A stretch of DNA of 64,000 nucleotides from Tenodera sinensis. Its lineage: Eukaryota; Arthropoda; Insecta; Mantodea; Mantidae. Position 1 is the stretch's first letter. Every line of letters begins with the position of its first letter. Location of the stretch: contig CM060967.1 of the NCBI GenBank assembly GCA_030765045.1, positions 150,355,751 through 150,419,750 of the forward strand, in the 5' to 3' direction. The notes beneath the pieces were generated by a model. That model ran no database searches. It worked only from the letters and a program-made list of their open reading frames with translations, and had not been told where the DNA came from. The translations under genes were made by a program, and so were the position numbers. Shown here piece by piece: positions 12,191-23,787 of this stretch.

Positions 12191-12194
12191 CATA

Positions 12195-12530
12195 CCAGGT
12201 CGCCACCAGCCAGGTGCGACTGATCTGTCAGTCCCGCTGCCGGGTGGCCAGCCAAACATAGTGCCTCCACTCAGCTGAACACCGTATTTCCAGAGCCCAA
12301 GGTCCATCGCAGAGTATCCTACCGGCGACCCCGCTGACTCTTACAACCTGGAAAGACCGGATAGACAGAGAATGAAATGAAAGGAGTGTAGGGATGTGAG
12401 GGTAAATATCCTTCCCGATATACGCCTGAAGAAACATAAGGTCAGGAAGGTCGGCCGCGGAAATCGAACCCGCAACCTCCGAATGCAGGATACAGACGTT
12501 ATCCCTGAGCCATCCCCTCCGGTACACAAA
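12195..12530 (-). mobile_element. SINE family B, long copy
   Basis: Minus strand: tRNA-like head with GGGATGGCTCAGGGATAACG and box B GGTTGCGGGTTCGATTTCCG, then GGCCGACCTTCCTGACC, the GAATGAAA-type tail block and CTTTCCAGGTTGTAAGAGTC. The sequence after the tail continues with GCTCTGGAAAT, also present in the 59.6 kb copy, so the family has an extended 3' region. Confidence 0.65.
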
Positions 12531-13685
12531 GTCTTACTACACAAAAAACGTACTTGTTTAAAACCATACCTATTGTAACGCCTGAGGAACTTTGATAATA
12601 TCTACTGACGGATACTAATGCGTGCTCCGCAACAGCGTACGCACCTAAAACCATTTTTTTCCATAAAACATAGAAGTAATGGAAGTACATACTCCAATTT
12701 ATACCGTACTGCCAATTCCTATCCGTCTCTAGTCAGAGGACCAGAGCTCGAACCATGTAGAGTAGCATATTTAAAGTAAGCTTTCCTAGTTCGAGATTTT
12801 CATCTGTTTCATTTTTTATCTATGTATTTCCTGCCTCGTGGACTCTCTAGTTAGATTAGATGAAAAGAATTAGCGTAGGTACATATTTTGAATCGTTACT
12901 CCGCGAATTAGGCATTCCTATGAGGGATTAACTATTTGCAGAAAAAAAAAAAGCTGATGCTGTTTCAAAATTACATGGTCCTGTTCGGGAAAGATTTATC
13001 AGCTGGGGGTTTAAACTCGGATTTGGGCATTTGAAAGTGCACACACTCCCACTTGAAATATGGTCGCTCACTTCCTATCCCATATTGCTTTGATATATAT
13101 GGGACACAAAAAAGGGTTCTAATTCCCACTTTGCAAGCAGCACTGCTGTCCCATAATGACGACAGTAGTTGAATGGTGGGCAGGTAGAAACAAGGTGTGA
13201 GAGAAAGAGAGTGTGTGAGAGAGATGGGAAAAGCGAGAGACAGACAGACAGATACTGACCAATATCCGTCTCGTATTGGAAGTGCTATTCTGCAAATTGA
13301 GCGCACAGCACGAAGAGTGGTATTGTGATGGTTGGGGGAGGGGGGACTTTTCCCGGCTAATTAATCAGTCGCTTCCTCCACCATTCTCTTCTCTTTCTGT
13401 CTATCTGTCTCTCTCTCTCTCTCTCTTCCGCGATCCTATAAGCCGTAAGTTTTGAAAACTAGTTCTTTGCCTGGAAATCCGGGTTTGCACTAACAATATA
13501 AATTCTTCATCATCTTATGCAGTCACTCATAGTTTCCTGATTAAAACCGGCGCTAAACTGGAACAGCAGTTTCCTATATTCTTTCCCCTTCCTATGCTAA
13601 GCCCCTCTGGAATAATCCCTATGTCTCCAGACACAAATCCACTCATTACAAACATTTCCATTTCGTATACCAAAGTATCCAGAAC
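12531..13685. other. spacer with CT-rich microsatellite
   Basis: Includes a GA-rich patch near 13200-13250 and a (TC)n run at about 13408-13427. No gene is supported. Confidence 0.5.
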
Positions 13686-13689
13686 ATAT

Positions 13690-14665
13690 ATTATTCACGG
13701 ACTATCAGAAGGCCGTCGACTGTGTACAGCGGAATGATTTATAGGATATGATGGAAAAGAAAGGAGTACCAGCACACTAGTAGAAATACAAAGCTAATGT
13801 ATAAAGGACCTGCTGTAAAAGTTAATATAACAAATAATGTTAGTAACCGCACAATACAAATAAATGGAGTTACACAGATATGTCAATTATCCCCAATTTT
13901 ATTTTATTTCTATGTAGACGATATAATCAGCAACTCGCAGAATAGTTTTAGTAATCATTTTACTATTAATGGAGAAGCTGATGACCAAATACTTACTGCA
14001 GTATCAGAGAATTCCCTACAAATGATAGTACGTACATTAAGAAAAATATTAGAATCCTACAATTTAAAAATATCTGCAAATAAAACCACAGTTTTAGCAG
14101 TTAAAGGAAAGGAACGTGTTAGAAGGAAAATTGTAATACATAAAAAACTACAAGAGGTGGTATAATTTAACTATGTGGGATCAGAATTAACCGCTGTATT
14201 AGAAGGAGAAGGTGCTGACAATAAATTAAATCAATTCAGTGTCATATGCGGCTCAATAAAGAGAACCCTTAAAAGGAAAACTAGAAGAGAAATGCAAATT
14301 AAATTTTATATGACAATTGCAGTCCCTGTGCTACTATATTCAGGTGAAACATGGAAATTAAAGAGATAACAGAAAAGAAAAATTGAATGAGCAGAAATTA
14401 AATTTTCAAGATCAGTAGCTGAACGCTCCTTGCTGGATTATACAACAAATGAAGAAATAGGAGAATAATTGAGCATATTTTACTTAATAGAAAGGACTAA
14501 ACAGAATAAAGAATACTGTAGAGGACATGTACAGAGAATGAACAAAGACAGAACCCCTAGAATAGTAACCAATAGGTAAAAGAGACTGTGGAAGAGATGG
14601 ATGTTGATGGTTGGGGACGAAACCGATCCAAGGGTCCAAATCTTTAATGATGATGACGATGATTG
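13690..14665 (+). pseudogene. non-LTR retrotransposon reverse transcriptase pseudogene
   Basis: Fragments in order match a LINE reverse transcriptase: TDYQKAVDCVQRNDL (finger/palm block with the first Asp), MEKKGVPAH, then INGVTQICQLSPILFYFYVD (the usual RQG..LSP.LFN.Y.DD block), INGEADDQIL in place of the catalytic FADD box, LRKILESYNLKISANKT, FNYVGSEL, LKRKTRREMQIKFYMTIAVP, VLLYSGETWKL, and a C-terminal GHVQRMNKDRTPR. Stops and frame changes interrupt it. A short (GAT)-rich tail near 14645-14665 could be the element 3' end. The upstream endonuclease domain is missing. The clade is not assigned. Confidence 0.85.
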
Positions 14666-14984
14666 AGACCACGCAACTGATGATGTTCACGGCAGATGTG
14701 GAAACACCTGAACATCAAAATGGCAGCAGATCACGGCTCATCAGGCCAGAAGAATCTACTATTTATTATTCTAACTCAGACCGTGAAAGCTTATGATTAC
14801 TCATGAGTCATGACTTTCAGCTCTTCTTCATAGTCGGAAGACCTTTTAGAGCAAGTGAATTTATACTCATATATAACTATGGTATTCCTTATTAAAATTT
14901 CATATACCTGAGCCTTTTGTTAAATTTATAAAAATATTATATGATTATAGTGCACATGTGAAGATTAGGCATAAATGTCGATAG
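14666..14984. other. short spacer
   Basis: Nothing recognised between two LINE fragments. Confidence 0.5.
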
Positions 14985-15225
14985 CTCTACCAGAAGGATA
15001 TGCAATGTCGCCAGCATTATTTAAAATTTTAATGATGTCTCGAGAAAATTGAATAACACCTGTCAAAAATAGGAATAGAAGTGAATGATGATCCTATTTG
15101 CAGTCCATTTTTCGCTGATGATCAGGTAATTATAAGACATGAAGCGTAAAGCTTATGCATGCATTTCAGGCAGAAACATTGGAAATTAATTTTGACAAGA
15201 CCTTTTCCCGCAAAAATATGAGTAG
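14985..15225 (+). pseudogene. second non-LTR reverse transcriptase fragment
   Basis: Contains LPEGYAMSPALFKILM (LSP.LF block), a break, then GIEVNDDPICSPFFADDQVI with an intact FADD catalytic box, and after another break LEINFDKT. This is a different element copy from the neighbour at 13.7 kb because the same reverse transcriptase region is represented twice. Too short and disrupted to encode anything. Confidence 0.75.
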
Positions 15226-16350
15226 AGGTTGCTTGCGAGTGAAGGTATAGCTATAGTCGAAGGAGCAGTATATTAATTACTATTCTGAATAAGTGTCCAA
15301 AATAGGGATGAGACAAGCCAGTTTTCCTTTCTTCGCGTTAATGAGTGCACATAGTGAGGTTGACATTGTCTTGTTCCTGTTCCCGTGGCCTGTGAGGGCT
15401 GTGACGGCCTCTTCTATTACTATGGATGTATGCGTTTTAAGCTCCACTTCAAAACAATTGTCTTTTCAGATGCTTCAATTATTAACTGCAGCAGAAGTAT
15501 TTTGAAAAATGTTTTAAAAGTATTTCAAAATTGTATTCTTATTCCTACTTTTTCTACTTATATAGCGCTTATACTCAGGTATAAACTGCTTTAAATTTTT
15601 AATACACCAAACAATTCTCGGTGTTAGTTTTTATTTTTAGCCCTCTATTGCATGAATTACTTTGTTACGTATGTCATTCTTCTTCTAACTCCAGAACCAG
15701 TTTGGGTATCCCAGTCAGAGGCACCTTAAAGGAAATAATTCGAATAGGTATGAATGTTAAAGCCGAGATGAAATGGACCGGCCATTCATTCAAAGAAGAA
15801 CGTTGTGAGTTTAATCCCAGTGATTTCAATAAAATGAAGCTATAGTAAAGGACGGGGAGGATCCACGTAAAATAATCAATGAGATAGTACACGTGGATGA
15901 TGACGAGGTTACATTAGACTCAATTGCATAGATTTTGATTCATGAGGAAAGTGCTATAATATATACTGAAATAAATTGATACATTTATAAAATAAATAGC
16001 TACAAATACTGTTATTTTATTCTTAAATATGAATATAAGATTAAAATAATAATAAATAAAACACTTATAATGTTCTGAAACACCGAATGAACATCTTTGT
16101 TGTCAAATGGGAACATTTGAGCTAAAAGCGTTTGGAGTGCTTTTATACAACTAGATAGGTTTTAATAATTTTAGGCTACTAAAGTTATAGGCTCTTGTTA
16201 TAATTGAACAACCCAAACAGTTATGTGCACAGGTGGCTTATGCTTATGATTGGGCAAAAATATATTCATCTACTCGTAAGACGAAAGAAAATAACTGTAC
16301 CTTGTTGATAAAAACCAAACTAGTAATAGTAATAATAATAGTAATAATAA
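15226..16350. other. unassigned DNA
   Basis: No supported gene. The frame at 15621-15845 has a KAEMKWTGH stretch vaguely like LINE C-terminal KMKWxWAGH motifs, too weak to call. Confidence 0.4.
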
Positions 16351-16351
16351 T

Positions 16352-16838
<487 letters not shown>

Positions 16839-17488
16839 GAAAGTAGGAATACTGCAGACCCCAGCATTACAATATAAACACGACTTGCAGCAGTTTTAAA
16901 TTAGCACTTGTTTAAACGAATTCTGGGAAACACGAAACAAAGCCATGTTGTAGCTTATAAACTTGCAAGAACACAAGTGACCTTTCATGCAAGCTAGCAA
17001 CTGGGCGATCAATTCTGCCTGATAAGGCTTTGTGCGTTTAATAGCCTCTATGCCTGACGCTAGGTGCGCTGTTATTTACCGCAAATTTTCTATTAATTAT
17101 TAGCATCTCAATTTTCCGCTAAATAAATAGTTCAATTTGCGCCAACGTAAATTATTAACAGGATGTGGATTATCGCTCCCGTTAGCTCTTTCGCCACCCC
17201 AGCGGTCAGCGGTCAGTGGCGGAATGACAATACCAGCCCCCTGCGTGTGGTGTCTATTGTGGTATCATACATCATCTGTATAACGCACAATGCCTCTACG
17301 CGCGTATATTTTGTTTGTTGGCTTAGGACAGGTAATATTTTGCCCAAAGCATATTTATAGTAGTATTTTAAGTAGTATTTAACATCCACATGATCACATA
17401 CTATTATTGAAATCTGATTTCATGATAGAAGAAGCTTCATTTTTTGAATCCTTCAATCTAAATATTTCTGGTATAAATAACTTTGAAC
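16839..17488. other. unassigned spacer
   Basis: Nothing recognised. Confidence 0.5.
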
Positions 17489-17489
17489 A

Positions 17490-17884
17490 AGAACCCTACA
17501 AAGTGTATAAGAACTATGTGGTAATTTATACTGATAGCTAACGCATAAATGTAAAAACTATAGCAGGGATCTGTTACAAATCTACCGATTTGTAATAAAC
17601 ATCTTAGAAGCCAAAACATAGTACAGAATTGGGTTTATAATGAAACGAAAAACAAATGGGGAAAAAATACCCATGAACAAAAATTACAAGGCGATAATTA
17701 ATAAACCTGAGAACTAACTAGTAAGTCATTCGTTAAGATAACCAAGCCCCAACTTAGAAGAGTTAGAAGTTATAACTAGACACGGAAGAATGGGACTATA
17801 CCAAATATAATCCATCTGTTGCTTGTGTTTAAAAGTCAATAAAACGGCGAAACACCTCTTATTCAAATGTGAAGCTACAGAACG
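17490..17884 (+). pseudogene. non-LTR retrotransposon RNase H / C-terminal fragment
   Basis: Begins with VIYTDS, the first RNase H Asp block, followed by INVKTIAGICYKSTDL. Then come a disrupted KNKWGKNTHEQK region, PNLEELEVITRHGRMGLYQI and CCLCLKVNKTAKHLLFKCEA, a Cys-x2-Cys...His...Cys motif found at the end of ORF2 in RNase H-bearing LINEs (Jockey/R1/I-type). The second to fourth RNase H catalytic residues are deleted. Decayed by stops. Confidence 0.7.
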
Positions 17885-17886
17885 GA

Positions 17887-18045
17887 CGGCCGCGCCGTAG
17901 CCGAGTGGTTAAACCATTAGATTCTCACTAAAGTGGCCCAGGTTCGATCCTAGGCAACCGTATGTGGGATTTGTGGTGGACGAAGCGGCGCTTAGGGGGG
18001 TTTTCTACGGGTTCTCCGGTTTCCCCCGCCATTTGACGAAAGTGA
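17887..18045 (+). mobile_element. SINE family C
   Basis: tRNA-like head with box A TAGCCGAGTGGTTAAACC and box B CAGGTTCGATCCTAGG, followed by a GC-rich body (TGGACGAAGCGGCGCTTAGG, GGGTTCTCCGGTTTCCCCC). It has a different body from families A and B. It sits immediately after a LINE 3' fragment. Confidence 0.65.
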
Positions 18046-19068
18046 TTAATTTTGAATCAAAAATGTACAGGAACTATTTTCATCCACCAGATTGAGAAGC
18101 TATAAGATCATATTTCCATCTGATATCAAAGTCCATCACCTACTGTGAATCTGCGGGTGTGCATTCGTGTGTTGTATGGTGAAGGAAACTGGAAGTTGTC
18201 TTACATAGAATGATTGAAAGAAATCGTGGATTTACGAGTACAACATTGTGTAAAATCACTTAGCAGAGACGCAAAATGCGATGAAAATGGAGCAGAATGG
18301 TTTCATTTATTTCAAGTATGCCTCCATTACGTCGTGTTATGTAGAATGAACTTTCTCCAAGTACAAGGCTCTATCTGCTGACAATCAAAGGTCATTCATG
18401 CTTGATCATTTGAAACATGATCAGTGTAACTCTGCTGAAAAGGTAGGTTAAGTGGTATGAAATATGTAGCTATTAAAGTAAATCTCTCTTTCTTACTGTT
18501 CTTGTTTCTTTTTTGTTTTGAATTTTAGGTAATTTCAAGATTTTAAGTTATATTTTGTAATTTTAAGGCATAAATTCATGCATCCTTCAAAAGTTCTTAA
18601 ATCATAGAATACGAGCCCTACTGATTATAATGAATGAAATGAAAGTTGGAAAACGAATTTCAGAAATGAAACTTTCAAGGTCTAAGTTTAGGATACTTCT
18701 ACGAAGTTTGTTAGTTATATGGACTGAGTAAAACCTCACTCAGAGTGAGATCTGAACTGTGGGCCATTTAACTCGGTAGGGTTAAGTTCTATTATTTACG
18801 CAATTTCCACACGATGAAAACTACATTTGGCTCTCGCAACCAAACACGAATCCCGGTTGGGTTTCCTTGGCCTCTCCCCCCCCCCCCCCTCTCTCTGTGT
18901 TAGTTTACTTCCTTGAAGTGCGCTACTAGACCATGGAACTCATTTGTGTACCCTTACCTTCTTTGGTGGTCATTGTACACCCGTGGACAAAAAATGAAAT
19001 CATTTCTGGAATGCCAAATTTGTCTGTCCTACTCGGCATAGAGCCTTGTTTACACCATTCGCGATACA
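18046..19068. other. spacer with a C14 homopolymer
   Basis: Contains a run of 14 C at 18876-18889 followed by (CT)n. No gene is supported. Confidence 0.5.
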
Positions 19069-19213
19069 GTTGTGTAGCAGCAACAACAGGTTGCCACAAG
19101 ATCCAAGCGCTGACCACGTCCCAACCTTCAGTACACCTGTAGTGGTCAGAGGTGGGGGACGCAGCGGCTGGGTGGCAAGCCTTGACCCTTCATGGGCTGT
19201 TGTGCTAGGGTAA
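19069..19213 (+). mobile_element. SINE family A, 3' portion
   Basis: Matches the family A 3' half: GCTGACCACGTCCCAACC, GGGGGACGCAGCGGCTGGG, CCCTTCATGGGCTGTTGTGC. The head is absent. Confidence 0.75.
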
Positions 19214-19690
19214 TCCATATGATCAATAATGATAACCAACCACATAGCTTCTTTAACTACAAACTATCAATATTAACTACAAATATTAACGATACAAAAC
19301 AGATACAGTTTGGATTGTACGGTATTACTAAACCTACCACTTTCCATGTGTGTTCATTGTGGCAAAATGTAGGCGACTCCTGTGGTGAGGGTCGCAGGTT
19401 CACTTCTCGCTTCTCACATGTAACAATTTTTTTAGCTTCCCTTAAGGATGTTGAATCAGCGCATAGTGGCTAGTTATTTTAAATATACTTATTTCATACA
19501 CGACATTCGTTGGGGTTAATAATATGATACTGCACACGAAAGCACGTGGTTTAAGAACTATTTGAAAAAAATAAATTAGCCGAATTGGTCTAACCGTTCT
19601 TAAGGTTTGCGCTGAACAATACATTTAGCCATTAATTTTTATTATACAGATATGATTCATGCAGTTAGAGGACCTTAAAACTACTAATAC
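19214..19690. other. unassigned spacer
   Basis: Nothing recognised. Confidence 0.5.
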
Positions 19691-19691
19691 T

Positions 19692-20010
19692 CGTACGTTA
19701 GCAGGTGTGGTGGTGCAACTCGCTAGACTCGCATTCACAAGGTCGTGGGTTCAATAACCGCGGCCGACTTTCCTGACCTATGAGCTTTTAGGGGGTTCCC
19801 TTGGATCTTTAGGCGAATACTGGAACGGTTAACTACATCCCAGGATTTCCTATCCCTGCATTCCATTTCTCTTCCCCTACATCCTGCTTGGCTCAGAGTT
19901 GGAAGTGTCGGCGTTGCATGGCAGGGAAAAGGATACTCTATAAACCTTCGTTCTCCGGTTGCAGGATTTGCCACCAGGGAGAACCTGTCTGCAAACTGTA
20001 GTGATCCTGC
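19692..20010 (+). mobile_element. SINE family B
   Basis: Degenerate head (GGTGTGGTGGTGCAACTCGC), box-B-like GTCGTGGGTTCAATAACCG, then CGGCCGACTTTCCTGACC, GGCGAATACTGGAACGGTT, the TTTCTCTTCC region, and AGTTGGAAGTGTCGGCGTTG. The last block is shared with the 44.1 and 59.6 kb copies. Confidence 0.65.
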
Positions 20011-21640
20011 TCTCTGCTGTAATGTCTCCTACTCTAACCACCCTACATCTGCTTTCACCTCACATCTCCCTCTCGGGGCATAGGTACAAAACATTGCCGG
20101 TAGGTTGAGCTTTTAAGTTCCATCTCCAAACCGTATCATACTTTGAGTAATGTTGTTTATTCTATAACCTTAATGTTTATTAAGGAGACAACGTGCAGAA
20201 GTTACTTCTTAGTGAGTTAAGTTGAATTACCACTGCTCTTAAAGCTCTCAATAGATTTTTTATGAATTATTATCTAAATCATGACAATTATTTCAAGTTG
20301 TCATTTCCATTGATAGCTTATGTAGTTTAGCGTATAGAAATTATTTCATCCAGTGGAAAAAGAGCAAATTTACTCTACAAACATGTGAACTCACGTACCT
20401 TTCTCTTTTTTGAACTGTATCATAAAAATATTATTGTGGTTCAGAAAGTTCAACTATGTCTTGTATATAATATTATGTGCTGAAAATTTAAGCCATCTAC
20501 TTCTTATGCCTTCTGAGAGAAAGGTGTATGAATTCACTTGTCTTAAGAGTAAATGTTACCAACTTTGTGACTGATAAATCTGAACCTCATAATATATCAA
20601 TAAAAATAACCACTGGAAATAATATACATGATTTATAGAATAATTCACAAAAAATTCCAAGAAAAACTATTGCTAACATTAAGAGTAATGGTAATTTAAC
20701 TTAATTAACTTACTAAGGTGTAGTTTCTGTACGTTCAGACTATCTTGACGCCTTAAAATGTTTTAATCAATAATACATTTTTATTTTACGGTGCTCAGAA
20801 AGCTGAGTATTATTGTTAGTTTTTACATACAGTTTAGCAGACGCAATGCAAGAAATAAAAAAGCAGAAAGCAACCGGAGAAAAACAAAGAAAAAGAGATC
20901 TCGGAATTTAATGGAACAACGCAAGGAAATGGCAGGTTCTGCTAGTTTATAGTCATAGAAGAGCGGAAAGAAAACAAGTAAAGGATAGAGCAAAGAAAAT
21001 GAATATATACAATATAGTGCCTTTTGGCTGATATATGGAGAATAAAAATAGTGGGAAGGAAAAGACCATTCTGATTTCGAAATAGTCTTTTGTTTAAGAT
21101 GCATTCTTTACAGTTTTGCCTTTGGGAAAATACAGTTTTAAGATACTCACTGTCTTTTCGTAGTAGATTTAGAGACGTGGATATGTATGAGTTGCTCTTT
21201 GTCCGCCTTTAGCATCAATGCAAGCTATTCGCATATTCTGAAAGTGAAATCAATGATCAGAAAGAGCGGATATACTTGTCCTGCATTTGAATGTGCTTGA
21301 ATATTCAGTGTAGCAGAATCCATGAGAGCAGAAGGGAAACTAACATCTGCTCTGATGTAGCCTCGCTTCATATCGGGGAAGTAAAATATTCTCTTCTTGC
21401 GTTTCGAAGGTTTGTAGAACTAACGCCAAAGTCAGTTAACAAATTTAATAATATATTTAAACGGGGTGGAAAATACTTCTCCGGCCATACGTAAACTAGG
21501 ATTCCACATGATGAGAGTAGCAAATATGTACAATACAACAAAATTATTGTCAACAAAGAGCCTTTGCACATAGAAAAAATAAACCAAAGATCAAATATTT
21601 GTACGTACAGAAAATACCTAATAAAAACATTTTACAAACT
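20011..21640. other. unassigned AT-rich DNA
   Basis: No recognised feature. Open frames here are short and low complexity. Confidence 0.5.
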
Positions 21641-21647
21641 TTCCCTC

Positions 21648-21723
21648 GATTAACATGAAGTATATTAAAAATAGTTTATACAAAAGGGAGTAGAGAAAGT
21701 CATGTGAGTGTATTACACCCACA
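21648..21723 (-). mobile_element. H-family 5' fragment, copy 4
   Basis: Plus strand reads GAGTAGAGAAAGTCATGTGA then GTGTATTACACCC, the reverse complement of the conserved H 5' block. Only about 75 bp remain. Confidence 0.7.
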
Positions 21724-22266
21724 AGTTGAATATCGCAACTTCATCGGAAATACACGTTCTGAGGTCTAATCCTTGAAAATATTTTGGGGTGTTCATTTGT
21801 GTTATTATTTCTACATGAGCAGTATATTTTCTTTAACATTGTCTGTGATATTGAAAATGTTTAGTTGCTCCTTAATGTGTGATGAATCCTTCAGCGTCTA
21901 CAATTTTTCCTATAAACTGTATTTTCATACTTTTATATGTTGTATAGTCCCTACCAAAAGTTGGACACCTGCATATTTCACCTAAATACACTCTGTCCTT
22001 GAAATGTTTTGTGGAGCTGCCTTATGTTACTCAAAAATACTTATTAAAAGTTATATTTTGAAAAATAATTATGGAAATGTCATTACTTTTAATAATATTT
22101 TCAGTTTTAGAAAAACTTACATCTTTGTGGAGATGTGGCCATGAAAATATATGGGATATCAGTTTTATTTTTCTCTGAAGGAAAAGGGATATAGGTGAGG
22201 AATATTTATAAATATGACATTGTTATTATATACTGTTTATCAATATTGGCATAACGTTTATAACTT

Positions 22267-23116
22267 TAAAAAAAATCTGATGTGTTGCACTCACATGACT
22301 TTCTCTACTCTTGTACTAACAATTCTTACAAACTCTTATTCCTATATTTTCTTCGTGTTAGTTAAAATAAACATTTGTACAAATTATCTTATTGGTTATT
22401 TCCTTGTAGGTGCAAGGGGAATATTAGAATACAGTAGGCTTTGTGCGATAGTCAAATCTTTTAAAGCTTTGAGATTCCGTTCTCTTTGCACACGTAACGT
22501 AAAAATGAACAACGATATTCCATTTCACGAAAGCTTTAAGTTTTCCGAAACTCACACACATAACAGGGAATATTTCCGAAACGGTTCAACCTACAAGATA
22601 ATTTATTGAGGCATAAATTGTGTATTTGAGCAAGATCTACACTTTTTGTATAGTATGATTTGGTCTATCTCTAACGGTTTACCAGTTATGCAAAAGTCCT
22701 CCAGAGTAAATACGACTACAGCGGCTATAGCCAGGAAATTCAAGATATACATTTCATTTGTCATAAAAATATCTCAAACATATGGCATTTTAATCAAAAT
22801 CGTTAGAGCCATTTTCAGGAAAATCAAAATTTTCGAAAAATGTTCCATGCAAAGGGTAGTTTAGGGTGGGGCTGTTTTCTTCAAAATCTTCGTGTCACAT
22901 CCTTGAAAGACATTAAACTTTAATACCAACTTTGGTTTTTAACGGACTTTACGTTTTGAGTTATGCTGTCCACAGCCTGACAGACACACACACGGACCTT
23001 TTTCTAAAAAAATTTTTTTTGGATTCAGGGGGTCTCCAAACATATATTTACGGTGAAATCTCGACATAGAATTTTTGGGTGGAATACAATACTTCCCCTA
23101 CTTACCAGTAGAGAAA
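22267..23116 (+). mobile_element. H-family element, copy 5, full length, nested in Tc1-like element
   Basis: The best-preserved copy and a good reference for the family. The 5' end is AATCTGATGTGTTGCACTCA then CATGACTTTCTCTACTC. The interior contains GCTATAGCCAGGAAATTC, TTTTCGAAAAATGTTCC and a short (AC)n. The 3' end CTTCCCCTACTTACCAGTAG then AGAAAGTAAAA can fold into a hairpin (ACTTCCCCTACT with AGTAGAGAAAGT). It has no coding capacity. Confidence 0.85.
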
Positions 23117-23262
23117 GTAAAAAATCGGAGAAAAAGACTTTCAACTAACACTGGAAGTGAATTCAATCCCATGACGAATGACCCGCGACACTGAATGCTG
23201 TTATTTTGAGATGTATTTCCCATTTTCTCCCATTGTGAGAAGAGAATCATTGTTGAGCAAAA

Positions 23263-23702
23263 ATGGGTAAAAACCTGAATAAGTTTATTAAATAGCAAGT
23301 GATTGGTTTGTATGCATGTAGCAAACTACAGAGATATTGCAATTCAATTGGGGTTGAGTGTGTAGCACAGATAGTAAAATACTATAGGAAAAGTGGCAAA
23401 TTTTCAGGCCTGTAGTGACCTGGTGGGCCAACGGTTGCGTCGCCGCGGGAGGCTACAACTATGGCAGTTTTATTCATACGAGATCGAAAGGTAGAAGGGT
23501 AGCTGACCTTAGACCGAAAAACCGCCAAGAACTTCAAGAGGCATTATCCGAATCTTGGTATACTATTATCGAGCAAGATTGTAGGAATCTTGTGAACAGT
23601 GATCCAAAAAGACTAAAACTGTGTTTTAAAGCCAAAGGAGGCCCAATCAAGTATAAAATCATCTGCAATGTATGTTTGAAGCAATATGTTATACATTTAT
23701 AA
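23263..23702 (+). pseudogene. Tc1-like transposase pseudogene
   Basis: The N-terminal part starts at ATG 23263 with MGKNLNKFIK and QVIGLY, then an HTH-like block ending IVKYYRKSGKFS; a stop follows position 10 and a frame change lies in the HTH. It jumps directly to the C-terminal end, RPKNRQELQEALSESWYTII then NSDPKRLKLCFKAKGGPIKY, typical of Tc1 transposase C-termini. The DDE catalytic domain between them is missing, so the copy is dead. Confidence 0.75.
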
Positions 23703-23787
23703 TGACGTGTAATGTTAGGTATATGCTCTTGGAAGAGACGGTTTAAAAATATCAATGGCTGTCCTTAAACTTTTGGTAGATCCTGTA

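Larger units (their letters stand above)
21945..23785 (+). mobile_element. Tc1-like transposon with nested H element
   Basis: The left end TAGTCCCTACCAAAAGTTGG and the reverse-complemented right end CAGGATCTACCAAAAGTTTA form terminal inverted repeats at equal offset from flanking TA dinucleotides (21943-21944 and 23786-23787), the Tc1/mariner target. Inside are remnants of one transposase (23263-23702). An H element (22267-23116) inserted in the 5' non-coding part. Subtracting it leaves about 1 kb, short for a 1.6 kb Tc1 element because the catalytic core is deleted. Confidence 0.75.

Noticed and set aside
17887..17960. Possible tRNA gene
   Set aside because: Box A and B present, but the acceptor arm does not pair and a SINE body follows.
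23415..23520. Start of the ORF (MTWWANGCVAAGGYNYG) as a separate gene
   Set aside because: It runs straight into the Tc1-like C-terminus and lies between its N-terminal relic and terminal repeat.
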